Shown here piece after piece: positions 1-6,621 of a stretch of 64,000 nucleotides of DNA. Where the stretch lies: positions 62,001 through 126,000 of the forward strand of contig NZ_JXYE01000006.1 of assembly GCF_000967725.1 (NCBI RefSeq), given 5' to 3'. Numbering within the stretch: the first letter of the stretch is position 1; each line of letters starts with the position of its first letter. The stretch comes from Loktanella sp. S4079 (GTDB lineage Bacteria > Pseudomonadota > Alphaproteobacteria > Rhodobacterales > Rhodobacteraceae). The translations under genes and the position numbers were made by a program. The notes beneath the pieces were generated by a model, which made no database searches, was not told the origin of the DNA, and worked only from the letters and a program-made list of their open reading frames with translations.

Positions 1-9
1 GCTGAACTC

Positions 10-462
10 TCAGCAGTCTCCGATCCGTTCGGCAAATGCTTGCCCCTCGTATGGGAACTCTTGACCTTGCAGAACCAAACTGCCGGACATGGCACCTGAA
101 TATGATGTACGGCCGTATTCGTAGCGCATTCGCCCACTTGATTGGAGCTGAAAACCTGCTTCGCTTGTCTGGCAGGCAATATCCAAAGAGATACTACCGG
201 GAAGTTGCGACATGTTCGAAACATTGCAATCATTGTCGCGACCACCTGTCATGTCACGAATTATCTCCGATAGGCTTTTCTGGGCGTCAGCTTCTGCAAG
301 GCATTTGGTTGTCGTACGAGAATCCGCAATCCGCAGCCCGGGCACATTGAAGCTGTCCTCGAAACGCCATTGACCCGGCTCCACTTCAAAATTGTGCTCT
401 TGCGCGTACAAATGTGTCGCACCAAGCGCGCTGCTGGCAAGAAGGCATAGAAGTCGTATCAT
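10..462 (-). CDS. DUF3617 family exported protein
   Basis: A 150-residue protein with an N-terminal signal peptide (about residues 1-20, cleavage near LYAQ). The mature part has the DUF3617 pattern: an early PGQWRFE segment, a conserved Cys in TTTKCL, a second Cys in DNDC, a third in IACQ, then SGRMRYEYG and a C-terminal IGDC ending on Cys. Family members are small periplasmic proteins of unknown biochemical role; the paired cysteines suggest disulfides. It is followed on the same strand by nothing visible (window edge) and preceded by the SUMF1-like gene 127 bases upstream, possibly co-transcribed. Family assignment is fairly secure; function is unknown. Confidence 0.8.
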   Translation of the reverse strand: MIRLLCLLASSALGATHLYAQEHNFEVEPGQWRFEDSFNVPGLRIADSRTTTKCLAEADAQKSLSEIIRDMTGGRDNDCNVSNMSQLPGSISLDIACQTSEAGFQLQSSGRMRYEYGRTSYSGAMSGSLVLQGQEFPYEGQAFAERIGDC

Positions 463-589
463 GTGTCAGCTTTCCAATTTTTTGAGTTAGTTTTTGATTA
501 AATGCAGGGCCTGCGACAGCGAAACGCGTAACTGATGTTAACATAACCGAAGACCTCACCACTGCGGGTCGATCTATTGTAAAGCTCCA

Positions 590-1567
590 TTATTCTTCGG
601 CAGTCTCTCTGAACTCTCGAACAATACGAAACCCCAGAGTGCTGTCACGGGTATCATCGGTGGGCCGCGTACGATAAGCGAGGCGTACGCCGTCCATTGC
701 CATATTGTACGCGCCCCCTTTGGCAACGTATCTATCGCAACCCTGTGCGGCATGGGCCACATAAGCGCTGTTCGTGGGCAGGCCGATGTGATGCCCAAGA
801 TGGCAAGACAATGTGATTTCATAGACGTTCCCCGACATATGGCGCAGACCCCAAGGATTAGCTGCGTCAAGCGTTTGCACGGGAACTGGGATTGCGCGGG
901 TAATCAACTCAGGAAATGGACGCCCCCGGTTATGTTCTGTTGTATCACCCGAAAAATTCGCCTGATCCGACGTCAAAACATCCCCTTGAGCAAAGCGCGT
1001 GGTTGTCCCGGCGCGCGCGGCATACTCCCACTCTGCCTCCGTCGGGAGACGGTAAACGTCTGCGCCAACATGCTCATTCAGCCAAGAGACGTATTCTTCA
1101 ATATCCAGCAGAGAAATATTGATCGCAGGATGATCCGGACCGAGATGAATGTAACCTTTCTCGAAAGTCGAAACAGAGTGATCCGGACTATGGCTGCAAC
1201 CGCCCTCTTGTACGCAGGCCATCCATTCAGCATGGGTTACTTCATTCACAGCCGTCACATAGGATGTGTCCATTAGCACCCGGTGCTGCGGGCCTTCGTT
1301 CGGGAGATTATAAAGACCGTCTGGCCCTTCTTGCCCCACAGGCCCCTTCTTTTCACCCCAATCGTCCCAAAGTGACGACCAAGACTCTCCTTCACGAGCC
1401 CCCATCATAAACGAGCCAAGCGGCATGACGATCATTTCTGGGCATTGATCGCATTCTCGAAAGCGCACGAATGGAGTAACCGTGCGACCATCGGTCAACA
1501 GATAGGATTCTACATCCTGTGCAACACTTGAAACCGGGAGCAAAAGACTGCTGCACAGGAGCGTCAT
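590..1567 (-). CDS. SUMF1/FGE-sulfatase-fold exported protein
   Basis: About 325 residues. The ATG at 1567 is chosen because it starts directly on a signal peptide (MTLLCSSLLLPVSS, cleaved near VAQ); a TTG at 1657 would add 30 unlikely residues. The mature domain has the formylglycine-generating-enzyme fold signatures: MGAREGES near the start, VNEVTHAEWMACV, YRLPTEAEWEYAARAG, a Trp-Gly-Leu/MSGNVYE stretch and a C-terminal LGFRIVRE. The segment where true FGEs carry the catalytic Cys pair reads VRLAYRTRPTDD and has no Cys, so formylglycine formation is unlikely. Related SUMF1-fold proteins act as carbohydrate-binding or non-haem iron proteins. Same strand as the DUF3617 gene downstream. Confidence 0.8.
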   Translation of the reverse strand: MTLLCSSLLLPVSSVAQDVESYLLTDGRTVTPFVRFRECDQCPEMIVMPLGSFMMGAREGESWSSLWDDWGEKKGPVGQEGPDGLYNLPNEGPQHRVLMDTSYVTAVNEVTHAEWMACVQEGGCSHSPDHSVSTFEKGYIHLGPDHPAINISLLDIEEYVSWLNEHVGADVYRLPTEAEWEYAARAGTTTRFAQGDVLTSDQANFSGDTTEHNRGRPFPELITRAIPVPVQTLDAANPWGLRHMSGNVYEITLSCHLGHHIGLPTNSAYVAHAAQGCDRYVAKGGAYNMAMDGVRLAYRTRPTDDTRDSTLGFRIVREFRETAEE

Positions 1568-1780
1568 TTGAATGAAGCTATACGCAAAACACAGAGTTCT
1601 TCGATGGTATTTCAATGCGCGATATCTATTGCGCTCGGTCACTGCTGAACTTCCCAAATTTCGTAGCTAAAACTGTCAAGTTAGATAATTTCTTTCGCGT
1701 ACCGCACAACTTAGGCGATGTCTCGGTATATCGTCACTACCCCCGTCTGCGCGGCGTTAAACTGACACAAGATTGCGCAC

Positions 1781-1833
1781 GTAAGTAGCGGCGCTTTATG
1801 CACATCTTTTCGCCACAAACCGCCGCTACTTAC
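1781..1833. repeat. 13-bp perfect inverted repeat
   Basis: GTAAGTAGCGGCG at 1781-1793 is repeated as its exact reverse complement at 1821-1833, separated by 27 bases. A partial third copy (TAAGTAG followed by CGCG) occurs near 1922. There is no T-run after either arm, so it does not look like a terminator. It could be an accessory binding site for the recombinase or the end of a decayed element. Confidence 0.6.
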
Positions 1834-1842
1834 CATTCGCGA

Positions 1843-1875
1843 TTATGTCCAATAAGTTTGCATTATCGGACATAA
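1843..1875. repeat. lox-like 13-7-13 inverted repeat, candidate recombination core site
   Basis: Arms TTATGTCCAATAA (1843-1855) and TTATCGGACATAA (1863-1875) are reverse complements with one mismatch, separated by a 7-base spacer (1856-1862). Two 11-13 bp arms around a 6-8 bp spacer is the usual architecture of a tyrosine-recombinase core site, and a tyrosine recombinase lies 650 bases away. The half-site TGTCCRATAA also resembles serine-resolvase res half-sites, which is the main alternative. Confidence 0.5.
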
Positions 1876-1972
1876 ATTCGTAATATCGTAAACAGAAAGG
1901 AAACCCGCAGTAACCGGCTCCTAAGTAGTACGCGCGCATCTTTATCTGGTTGGAAACACTCTTATGCCAAGT

Positions 1973-2266
1973 TCAGACACCGTCGATCAGGATATCAAGG
2001 GCACGCTTCAACGCGTCCCTATGAGCCGAGAGCGTCCCTACTGGCACTTTCAGCTCCGCACCAGGCACGGCGGCCAGCTCTTGCACTCTGACGACCCACT
2101 CTGTGTCGTTTACCAATACCACAGGCGTCAAACCCCGAAACGCCGCATATGCGCCAGCCTTGCGCAATGGCGCCACGATCCGAGAGGCATCAATACCAAT
2201 CAGGTCCGTCTGCAAATCCACAACAAGCTGACCACCTTCCAACCGATAGAGATCAAATTGCGCCAT
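1973..2266 (-). CDS. ccdB: Type II toxin CcdB
   Basis: A 97-residue protein matching the CcdB family: N-terminal MAQFDLYR, a hydrophobic core LVVDLQTDLIG, ASRIVAPL, and PVVLVNDTEWVV in the middle, with the C-terminal helix RALDILIDGV. CcdB poisons DNA gyrase by trapping the cleaved complex; the C-terminal residues form the gyrase contact. It lies 12 bases downstream of ccdA on the same strand, the standard antitoxin-first order, which supports an addiction module stabilising the replicon. Length equals the family norm (about 100). Confidence 0.9.
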   Translation of the reverse strand: MAQFDLYRLEGGQLVVDLQTDLIGIDASRIVAPLRKAGAYAAFRGLTPVVLVNDTEWVVRVQELAAVPGAELKVPVGTLSAHRDALKRALDILIDGV

Positions 2267-2278
2267 CCCGACACGCGC

Positions 2279-2500
2279 CTAAAAGCTACGATAGCGGGCC
2301 AGAGGCAACCCCTCGCGCGCGACCTCGTCAGTATAGGCATCAATGGCGGCCCTATTCTCAGCGCGCCACAGGCGGTTACGCTCCAGCTTTGCAGCATCCG
2401 CAATCGCCGCCTCAGCAAGACGCGACATGTTCAAGCCCAACGACCGCGCAGTCGCAGCCACATCTGCATCCAGCGTCAAATTGACCTTCACACGACTCAT
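2279..2500 (-). CDS. ccdA: Type II antitoxin CcdA
   Basis: A 73-residue ribbon-helix-helix antitoxin. The N-terminal strand is SRVKVNLTLDADV and the helices follow (ARSLGLNMSRLAEAAI); the C-terminal ENRAAIDAYTDEVAREGL is the typical toxin-neutralising tail with the conserved N-x-x-A-I-x-x-Y pattern. The ATG at 2500 is preferred over an upstream TTG at 2512 because a G-rich ribosome-binding site (TTGGGGG) precedes it. It should bind CcdB and autoregulate the ccdAB promoter. Its start is only 23 bases from the divergent recombinase start. Confidence 0.9.
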   Translation of the reverse strand: MSRVKVNLTLDADVAATARSLGLNMSRLAEAAIADAAKLERNRLWRAENRAAIDAYTDEVAREGLPLARYRSF

Positions 2501-2523
2501 CTGAACCCCCAAAAGGTATACGT

Positions 2524-3564
2524 ATGACTAAGGAGTATAAGACACCCCCGGCAACCGAACAAGATCAGATCAATCTACCTGATCATGTCGCCGGTTCTGC
2601 TGCTCTTGATCATCTGATGGATCAGGCACGCGACTATGCCCGCGCGGCCACAGCAGAAAACACCAACAGAGCATATGCCGCCGACTGGGCACAATTCACC
2701 CATTGGTGCAAACGCAAGGGCACAGACCCCCTCCCCCCTTCGCCAGAGCTGATCGGGCTTTACCTCACGGACATGGCAGGCGGCCGCCCTGCCCTTCGGG
2801 TCTCAACGATAGAACGACGGCTATCAGGGCTGGCTTGGAACTACGCTCAGCGCGGGTTCTCACTCGATCGCAGCGACCGCCACATTGCGACTGTTCTTGC
2901 TGGGATCCGGCGTAAACACGCCCGCCCGCCAACACAAAAAGCGGCCATCACGCCCGATGATATCGTTGCGATGGTGAGCGCCCTGCCCTTCGACCTTCCG
3001 GGTTTACGCGACCGCGCCATTCTCTTGATCGGCTACGCGGGCGGATTGCGCCGCTCTGAAATCGTCGCCCTTGATCGCAACCGCGACGACACCGACGATA
3101 GCCGCGGATGGATCGAGATTATGGACCAAGGTGCCCTAGTCACGATCAATGCCAAGACAGGTTGGCGCGAGGTCGAAATTGGTCGCGGCTCGTCACCGCA
3201 AACTTGCCCAGTTCATGCGCTCGAAGAATGGCTAAAGTTTTCAAAAATTAGTTTCGGCCCGATCTTTGTTCGCTGCTCACGTGACGGCAAACGCGCGCTG
3301 GAAAGCAGGCTCTCTGACAAACACGTTGCGCGGCTGATCAAACACACAGTCCTCAAGAGCGGCATCCGCGCAGACCTGCCAGAGAAGGAACGGCTCGCCC
3401 TTTTCTCGGGCCATTCACTGCGTGCAGGCCTTGCCACCAGCGCCGAAGTTGATGAACGCCACATCCAAAAACAGCTCGGCCATAGCAGCGCCGAAATGAC
3501 ACGCCGCTATCAACGCAACAAAGACAGATTTCGCATCAACCTGACAAAGGCCGCTGGATTATAA
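2524..3564 (+). CDS. Tyrosine recombinase / integrase
   Basis: 346 residues with an N-terminal SAM-like core-binding domain (about residues 35-130, ENTNRAYAADWAQFTHWC) and a C-terminal catalytic domain. Catalytic residues are visible: Arg176 in GGLRRSEI, Lys around 211 in NAKTGW, HSLR (His297, Arg300), His320 in QLGHSS and the nucleophile Tyr329 in MTRRYQR. The start ATG has AAAAGG seven bases upstream. It sits beside ccdAB and parAB, and a 13-7-13 inverted repeat lies at 1843-1875, so a role in plasmid multimer resolution is inferred rather than phage integration. A hairpin follows it at 3566-3592. Confidence 0.92.
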   Translation: MTKEYKTPPATEQDQINLPDHVAGSAALDHLMDQARDYARAATAENTNRAYAADWAQFTHWCKRKGTDPLPPSPELIGLYLTDMAGGRPALRVSTIERRLSGLAWNYAQRGFSLDRSDRHIATVLAGIRRKHARPPTQKAAITPDDIVAMVSALPFDLPGLRDRAILLIGYAGGLRRSEIVALDRNRDDTDDSRGWIEIMDQGALVTINAKTGWREVEIGRGSSPQTCPVHALEEWLKFSKISFGPIFVRCSRDGKRALESRLSDKHVARLIKHTVLKSGIRADLPEKERLALFSGHSLRAGLATSAEVDERHIQKQLGHSSAEMTRRYQRNKDRFRINLTKAAGL

Positions 3565-3565
3565 A

Positions 3566-3592
3566 AGGCCCCCAACGATACGTTGAGGGCCT
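3566..3592 (-). terminator. Hairpin terminator between recombinase and parB
   Basis: A 12-bp stem with one mismatch (AGGCCCCCAACG / CGTTGAGGGCCT) and a 3-base loop. Read on the minus strand the stem is followed by TTTTAT, so it probably ends the parAB transcript; on the plus strand it lacks a T-run but may still slow readthrough from the recombinase. Confidence 0.65.
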
Positions 3593-3620
3593 CATGCGAA
3601 TTGGCAATTATAACTCTGGC

Positions 3621-3641
3621 AGAGTTTCGCTGCGAAACTCT
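3621..3641. repeat. parS-like palindrome, copy 1
   Basis: AGAGTTTCGC and GCGAAACTCT flank a single central T: a perfect 21-base palindrome overlapping the parB stop region. The same core TTTCGC-W-GCGAAA recurs three more times in the parAB/origin region. Confidence 0.65.
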
Positions 3642-4713
3642 AGTTGCTTTCAAACAGGTTTCGCAGTTCTTCCATTGCGGAATCCACCATTGCTGCGTCC
3701 ACGGGTTTTCCTGATAGACGGATGACAAAGCCTTGGCTGTCGCGCTCTTTGCGCAGGGTCACGCCGGACGACAGCTTGAGCGTATCGTTTCCAACCCAAC
3801 CGGCTGGTGTTGCGGCCTTGGGGCGGCCGCGTTTCACGGTGGGCTGTGGGCCTTCCTCGATCTCGACAATCACGGGCTCTAACGCCGCCCATTCATCCTC
3901 GACCGAGGCACCCTGCCCAGCCTCTAGCGCGGCGCGCAGACGGCTCTCGCCACCTTGGCGCAACGCACCCGCCAATCGCAGCCCGCGCCGTTCTGTCAGG
4001 CCCTCTGCGTGGGCCAGCATATCGCCCAGCATTTCAAACACCTCGGCAAAGGAACGTACCTTTGAACGTTTCGATTTTGACGCCGTACCAAAGAGAACAT
4101 TTACCGCTTCCTCGGTACTGCCAAATGCACCTTGCTGTGCGGCGATCACGGCGATGCGACCACGTTCATAATGGCTCAGGTTCGCGCGCACTTCGTTTTC
4201 TTCGACCATGGCGGCAAAGGCTGCGGCTGTGTCGGCACTGGGTCGCACAAAGGCTTTGATGGTGGCGTATTTGTCGCCGCCATTCAGTTCGGCCAAACCG
4301 CGCACCGCCATCAGGCGGCGATAGCCAGATAGCAAATTGTACCCCTGACCGTCGGCGTAAACCTCGATCGGCAACCGCAGGCCGTTAGCGGCAATCGACA
4401 GGCGCAGTTCTTGCATTTCTTCTTCGGTCAGGACCGTCCGGTCGCGGACCATTGCATCGGTCGAAATCTGTGCTGTCGGGATCTCGGTTACGATCAGCCC
4501 GTTCTTCTCGGCTTGGCGCAGGCGCTCGGCGTCTAGTTTATCCAACCGCGACTGAACATTTTCGGCGTGCCCGAATTGCGCACTGTCCGCAGCGACCTGT
4601 GCAATCGGTGCGCTTGTGCGGTTTGTCCGCACCGGAGTTTCGCTGCGAAACTCTGCGTCGATGGCCTGTAGGTCCTCGGCAGATGGTGCGATGAGTTTAC
4701 GGCGTTTTGCCAT
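3640..4713 (-). CDS. parB: Plasmid partitioning protein ParB
   Basis: 357 residues. After a variable N-terminus, a ParB/Srx nuclease-fold domain runs from about residue 60 to 160 (IPTAQIS, EEEMQELRLSIAANGLRLPIEV, LLSGYRRLMAVRGL, VEENEVRANLSHYERG), followed by a helix-turn-helix DNA-binding part and a C-terminal region ending MEELRNLFESN. ParB binds centromere sites and feeds the ParA ATPase to segregate plasmid copies. It starts 3 bases after the parA stop, so the two are co-expressed. One parS-like palindrome lies inside its coding sequence (4635-4653) and another at its 3' end. Confidence 0.92.
   Translation of the reverse strand: MAKRRKLIAPSAEDLQAIDAEFRSETPVRTNRTSAPIAQVAADSAQFGHAENVQSRLDKLDAERLRQAEKNGLIVTEIPTAQISTDAMVRDRTVLTEEEMQELRLSIAANGLRLPIEVYADGQGYNLLSGYRRLMAVRGLAELNGGDKYATIKAFVRPSADTAAAFAAMVEENEVRANLSHYERGRIAVIAAQQGAFGSTEEAVNVLFGTASKSKRSKVRSFAEVFEMLGDMLAHAEGLTERRGLRLAGALRQGGESRLRAALEAGQGASVEDEWAALEPVIVEIEEGPQPTVKRGRPKAATPAGWVGNDTLKLSSGVTLRKERDSQGFVIRLSGKPVDAAMVDSAMEELRNLFESN
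4635..4653. repeat. parS-like palindrome, copy 2
   Basis: GAGTTTCGC and GCGAAACTC around a central T, perfect over 19 bases, located inside the 5' part of parB. Confidence 0.65.
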
Positions 4714-4716
4714 GGA

Positions 4717-6105
4717 TTAATCCTCCTGCTCGGATTGCTGCATCTGTGCGTCGCGCCACCAGGTCCCTAAAAGGACTTCTTTGACTTCGGCCCAAGTGCG
4801 GTCGAACGTTTCGCGACCACGAATGTAGGTATCTCGGTTAAAGTCTCGGTAGTCGGCTTCGTAGATGCCGTTTACATGTTCACCGGCTTGCCCAACCATC
4901 GCGGTCAGCTCTTGCCGGTAGGTCGTCATAAAGTCACCGAAATAGGCCTGAATCACATTGGCCAAATCGGTCTGTTGGTTTGCGTCAAAACGGGTCACGA
5001 TCGCGCGCACGGCGTCCCATTCGAATTTCATTTCCGGCAGGCCATTACGGCGGCGCACCGTGTTCTCGCCATCCTCAATCGATGCAAAGGTGCTGTAGAG
5101 CATGTCAAAGAACCGGCCCGTGCTGTCGAATTCTAAGAACGATGCACCAAGCGGCACCAGTAAGATGTCAGCGGCAGCCAGCGCGTTGATTGTCAGATAA
5201 CCGAGCGCAGGCGGCGTATCGAGAAGGATGATATCATACTCTTCTAGGATTCCCTCACCAGAGAGCGCGTTGCTCAGCGCATCCCAAAGCGCCCAGCTTC
5301 GCAGTTGCATCCGCCAGACGGGAACCTGAAATTCGGCCCAGTAGAGGTTGAGCTGCGATCCAATCAGATCGATGTTCGGCCAATGCGTCGATTGGATCAG
5401 ATCACGGGCGTTTACATTGCGCGCCTCTGACAGTGTTTCATCAAGGGGCAGGGGGGGCTGACCGTTGCGCTCACGCAGCTTGTTCTCGGCCTCGACGTTC
5501 ATGGCATAATCTTTGGCCATCAGCGGAAAGGCCGTTTGCCATTCGTCTTCGACCTTGCCGCCCATAATGGATGTCAGCGACCCTTGGCTATCGAGATCGA
5601 TCACCAGCACCTTGTAGCCGTCCAATGCGGCAGACATCGCGAGGTGAGTGGTGGTCGAGGTCTTGCCAACACCGCCCTTAAAGTTGGCGACGGCGATGAT
5701 TTTAGCGTCTTGCTCCTTGGGGCGGTAGGGGACGTATTCACGATCCGCCGCGCCCTCAGCGGCAAAAAAACTGCGAAGGGTGAGGATCTCGTCCAATGTG
5801 AACCATTTTGAACCGCCCTCGCCGTGGCCTTGGGGGAGGTCTGGATTGGCCTTGAGCACCCGCCTTAGGTGAGAGGTGGCGACGGGGATCAGGTAGCGGC
5901 AGACCTCCCAAGTTGAGAACCGACGCAGGCGTTTTTCGCCATCAGGTGCGTGACCCCGGCGGGCGAGATCATCGCGCCCTTTCGCAGCGAAAGTCGCCGC
6001 TTTTGCGAATCGGGTGGTATCGATAGGATCAGCTAACTTCTCGGCGGCTTTGGCCGGGTCGATGTTCATATATGGGGGCAGGGGTGGTTTGCTCGAAGAT
6101 GACAT
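4717..6105 (-). CDS. parA: Plasmid partitioning ATPase ParA (large, with N-terminal HTH)
   Basis: 462 residues. The N-terminal 130 residues include a MerR-like DNA-binding segment (RRFSTWEVCRYLI to HLRRVL); this marks the long, autoregulating ParA type. The ATPase domain begins at about residue 135: deviant Walker A KGGVGKTSTTTH (about 143-153), Walker A' motif VLVIDLDSQGS, Walker B IILLDTPPALGY. The ATG at 6105 is preferred over a GTG at 6114 because GAGAG lies just upstream. ParA binds DNA non-specifically with ATP and moves ParB-parS complexes. A palindrome copy lies in its 5' coding region, which could let ParA or ParB repress its own operon. Confidence 0.93.
   Translation of the reverse strand: MSSSSKPPLPPYMNIDPAKAAEKLADPIDTTRFAKAATFAAKGRDDLARRGHAPDGEKRLRRFSTWEVCRYLIPVATSHLRRVLKANPDLPQGHGEGGSKWFTLDEILTLRSFFAAEGAADREYVPYRPKEQDAKIIAVANFKGGVGKTSTTTHLAMSAALDGYKVLVIDLDSQGSLTSIMGGKVEDEWQTAFPLMAKDYAMNVEAENKLRERNGQPPLPLDETLSEARNVNARDLIQSTHWPNIDLIGSQLNLYWAEFQVPVWRMQLRSWALWDALSNALSGEGILEEYDIILLDTPPALGYLTINALAAADILLVPLGASFLEFDSTGRFFDMLYSTFASIEDGENTVRRRNGLPEMKFEWDAVRAIVTRFDANQQTDLANVIQAYFGDFMTTYRQELTAMVGQAGEHVNGIYEADYRDFNRDTYIRGRETFDRTWAEVKEVLLGTWWRDAQMQQSEQED
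5979..5993. repeat. parS-like palindrome, copy 3
   Basis: CTTTCGC and GCGAAAG around a central A, perfect over 15 bases, inside the 5' part of parA. Confidence 0.55.
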
Positions 6106-6208
6106 GTCTCTCACTCAATGTAAGCTGTTTATGGTGATTTGTTGCAGAGTATCGCACATGAAATCTGATTTGCGAATCGTTAAGCGTAAATTTGCCAGAA
6201 ATTTCTGA

Positions 6209-6223
6209 GTTTCGCAGCGAAAC
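6209..6223. repeat. parS-like palindrome, copy 4
   Basis: GTTTCGC and GCGAAAC around a central A, perfect over 15 bases, about 100 bases upstream of parA; well placed to act as centromere and/or operator. Confidence 0.6.
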
Positions 6224-6329
6224 GCGACATAAAGACGTATAGAGTCTTTAAGGACTTTAGAATCTTTGCGCTGATATATATTATTAAATACAATAAGTTA
6301 CACTATTTTTGGACCCATCTACAGGACCA

Positions 6330-6478
6330 AAGGTATCCATTTACGGGCTTAGAGGGGGCTGGATACGGGGCGAACTGTGCCGATTCGCAGGGTTTTAGGT
6401 GCCTGATGTCGGGAAACGCTATATTAGTCTCTATTTCCCAAGGTTATCCACAGGGCCGGACCCGTAAACGGATACCTT
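6330..6478. repeat. Inverted pair of 19-bp origin repeats
   Basis: AAGGTATCCATTTACGGGC (6330-6348, plus) and AAGGTATCCGTTTACGGGT (6460-6478, minus) match at 17 of 19 positions. Partial relatives are visible at 6361-6369 (GGATACGGG). They are candidate RepB-binding sites. Confidence 0.6.
6444..6452 (+). promoter_or_regulatory. DnaA box
   Basis: TTATCCACA, an exact match to the classical DnaA-box consensus, lies between the two origin repeats. Confidence 0.6.
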
Positions 6479-6514
6479 AAAGCCAGATAACGGCACCGCG
6501 CGATGCTAAAAGAA

Positions 6515-6526
6515 CCCGTATACGGG
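6515..6526. promoter_or_regulatory. 12-bp palindrome upstream of repB
   Basis: CCCGTATACGGG is a perfect palindrome whose half resembles the TTACGGG end of the origin repeats. It lies about 95 bases upstream of repB and may be a RepB autoregulatory site. Confidence 0.45.
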
Positions 6527-6621
6527 ACCGGTGATACCCTGCTTAAGGTTCCCAAGCAGTTCTTGAACTGAGGTGCCTTTTGAGGCAGTATGTGGGAAAC
6601 CTCGATAGAAGGTGAGCAGGA

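Larger units (their letters stand above)
1568..1972. other. Non-coding region with two inverted repeats
   Basis: About 400 bases between the SUMF1-like gene and ccdB with no convincing gene. It holds two separate inverted repeats, 1781-1833 and 1843-1875, listed individually. It lies next to the tyrosine recombinase/ccdAB block, so a recombination or resolution site is a reasonable reading. Confidence 0.6.
6106..6621. other. Probable origin of replication (oriV) and divergent control region
   Basis: About 515 bases without a gene between divergent parA and repB. It contains a parS-like palindrome (6209-6223), an A+T-rich stretch (about 6270-6310, TGATATATATTATTAAATA), an inverted pair of 19-bp repeats (6330-6348 and 6460-6478), a perfect DnaA box (6444-6452) and a 12-bp palindrome (6515-6526). 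This combination beside a Rep_3 initiator is what is expected of an iteron-type origin. The function is inferred from content and position. Confidence 0.7.

Noticed and set aside
1740..1880. Inverted repeats considered as insertion-sequence ends
   Set aside because: No transposase gene or target duplication is seen between or next to the arms; a recombination site fits better.
1964..2527. 187-codon frame on the plus strand
   Set aside because: Covers ccdB and ccdA in antisense; both of those match their families over full length.
3621..3641. Palindrome considered as the parB terminator
   Set aside because: Only one base separates the arms, no T-run follows, and the same core occurs in three other places including coding sequence; the terminator is better placed at 3566-3592.
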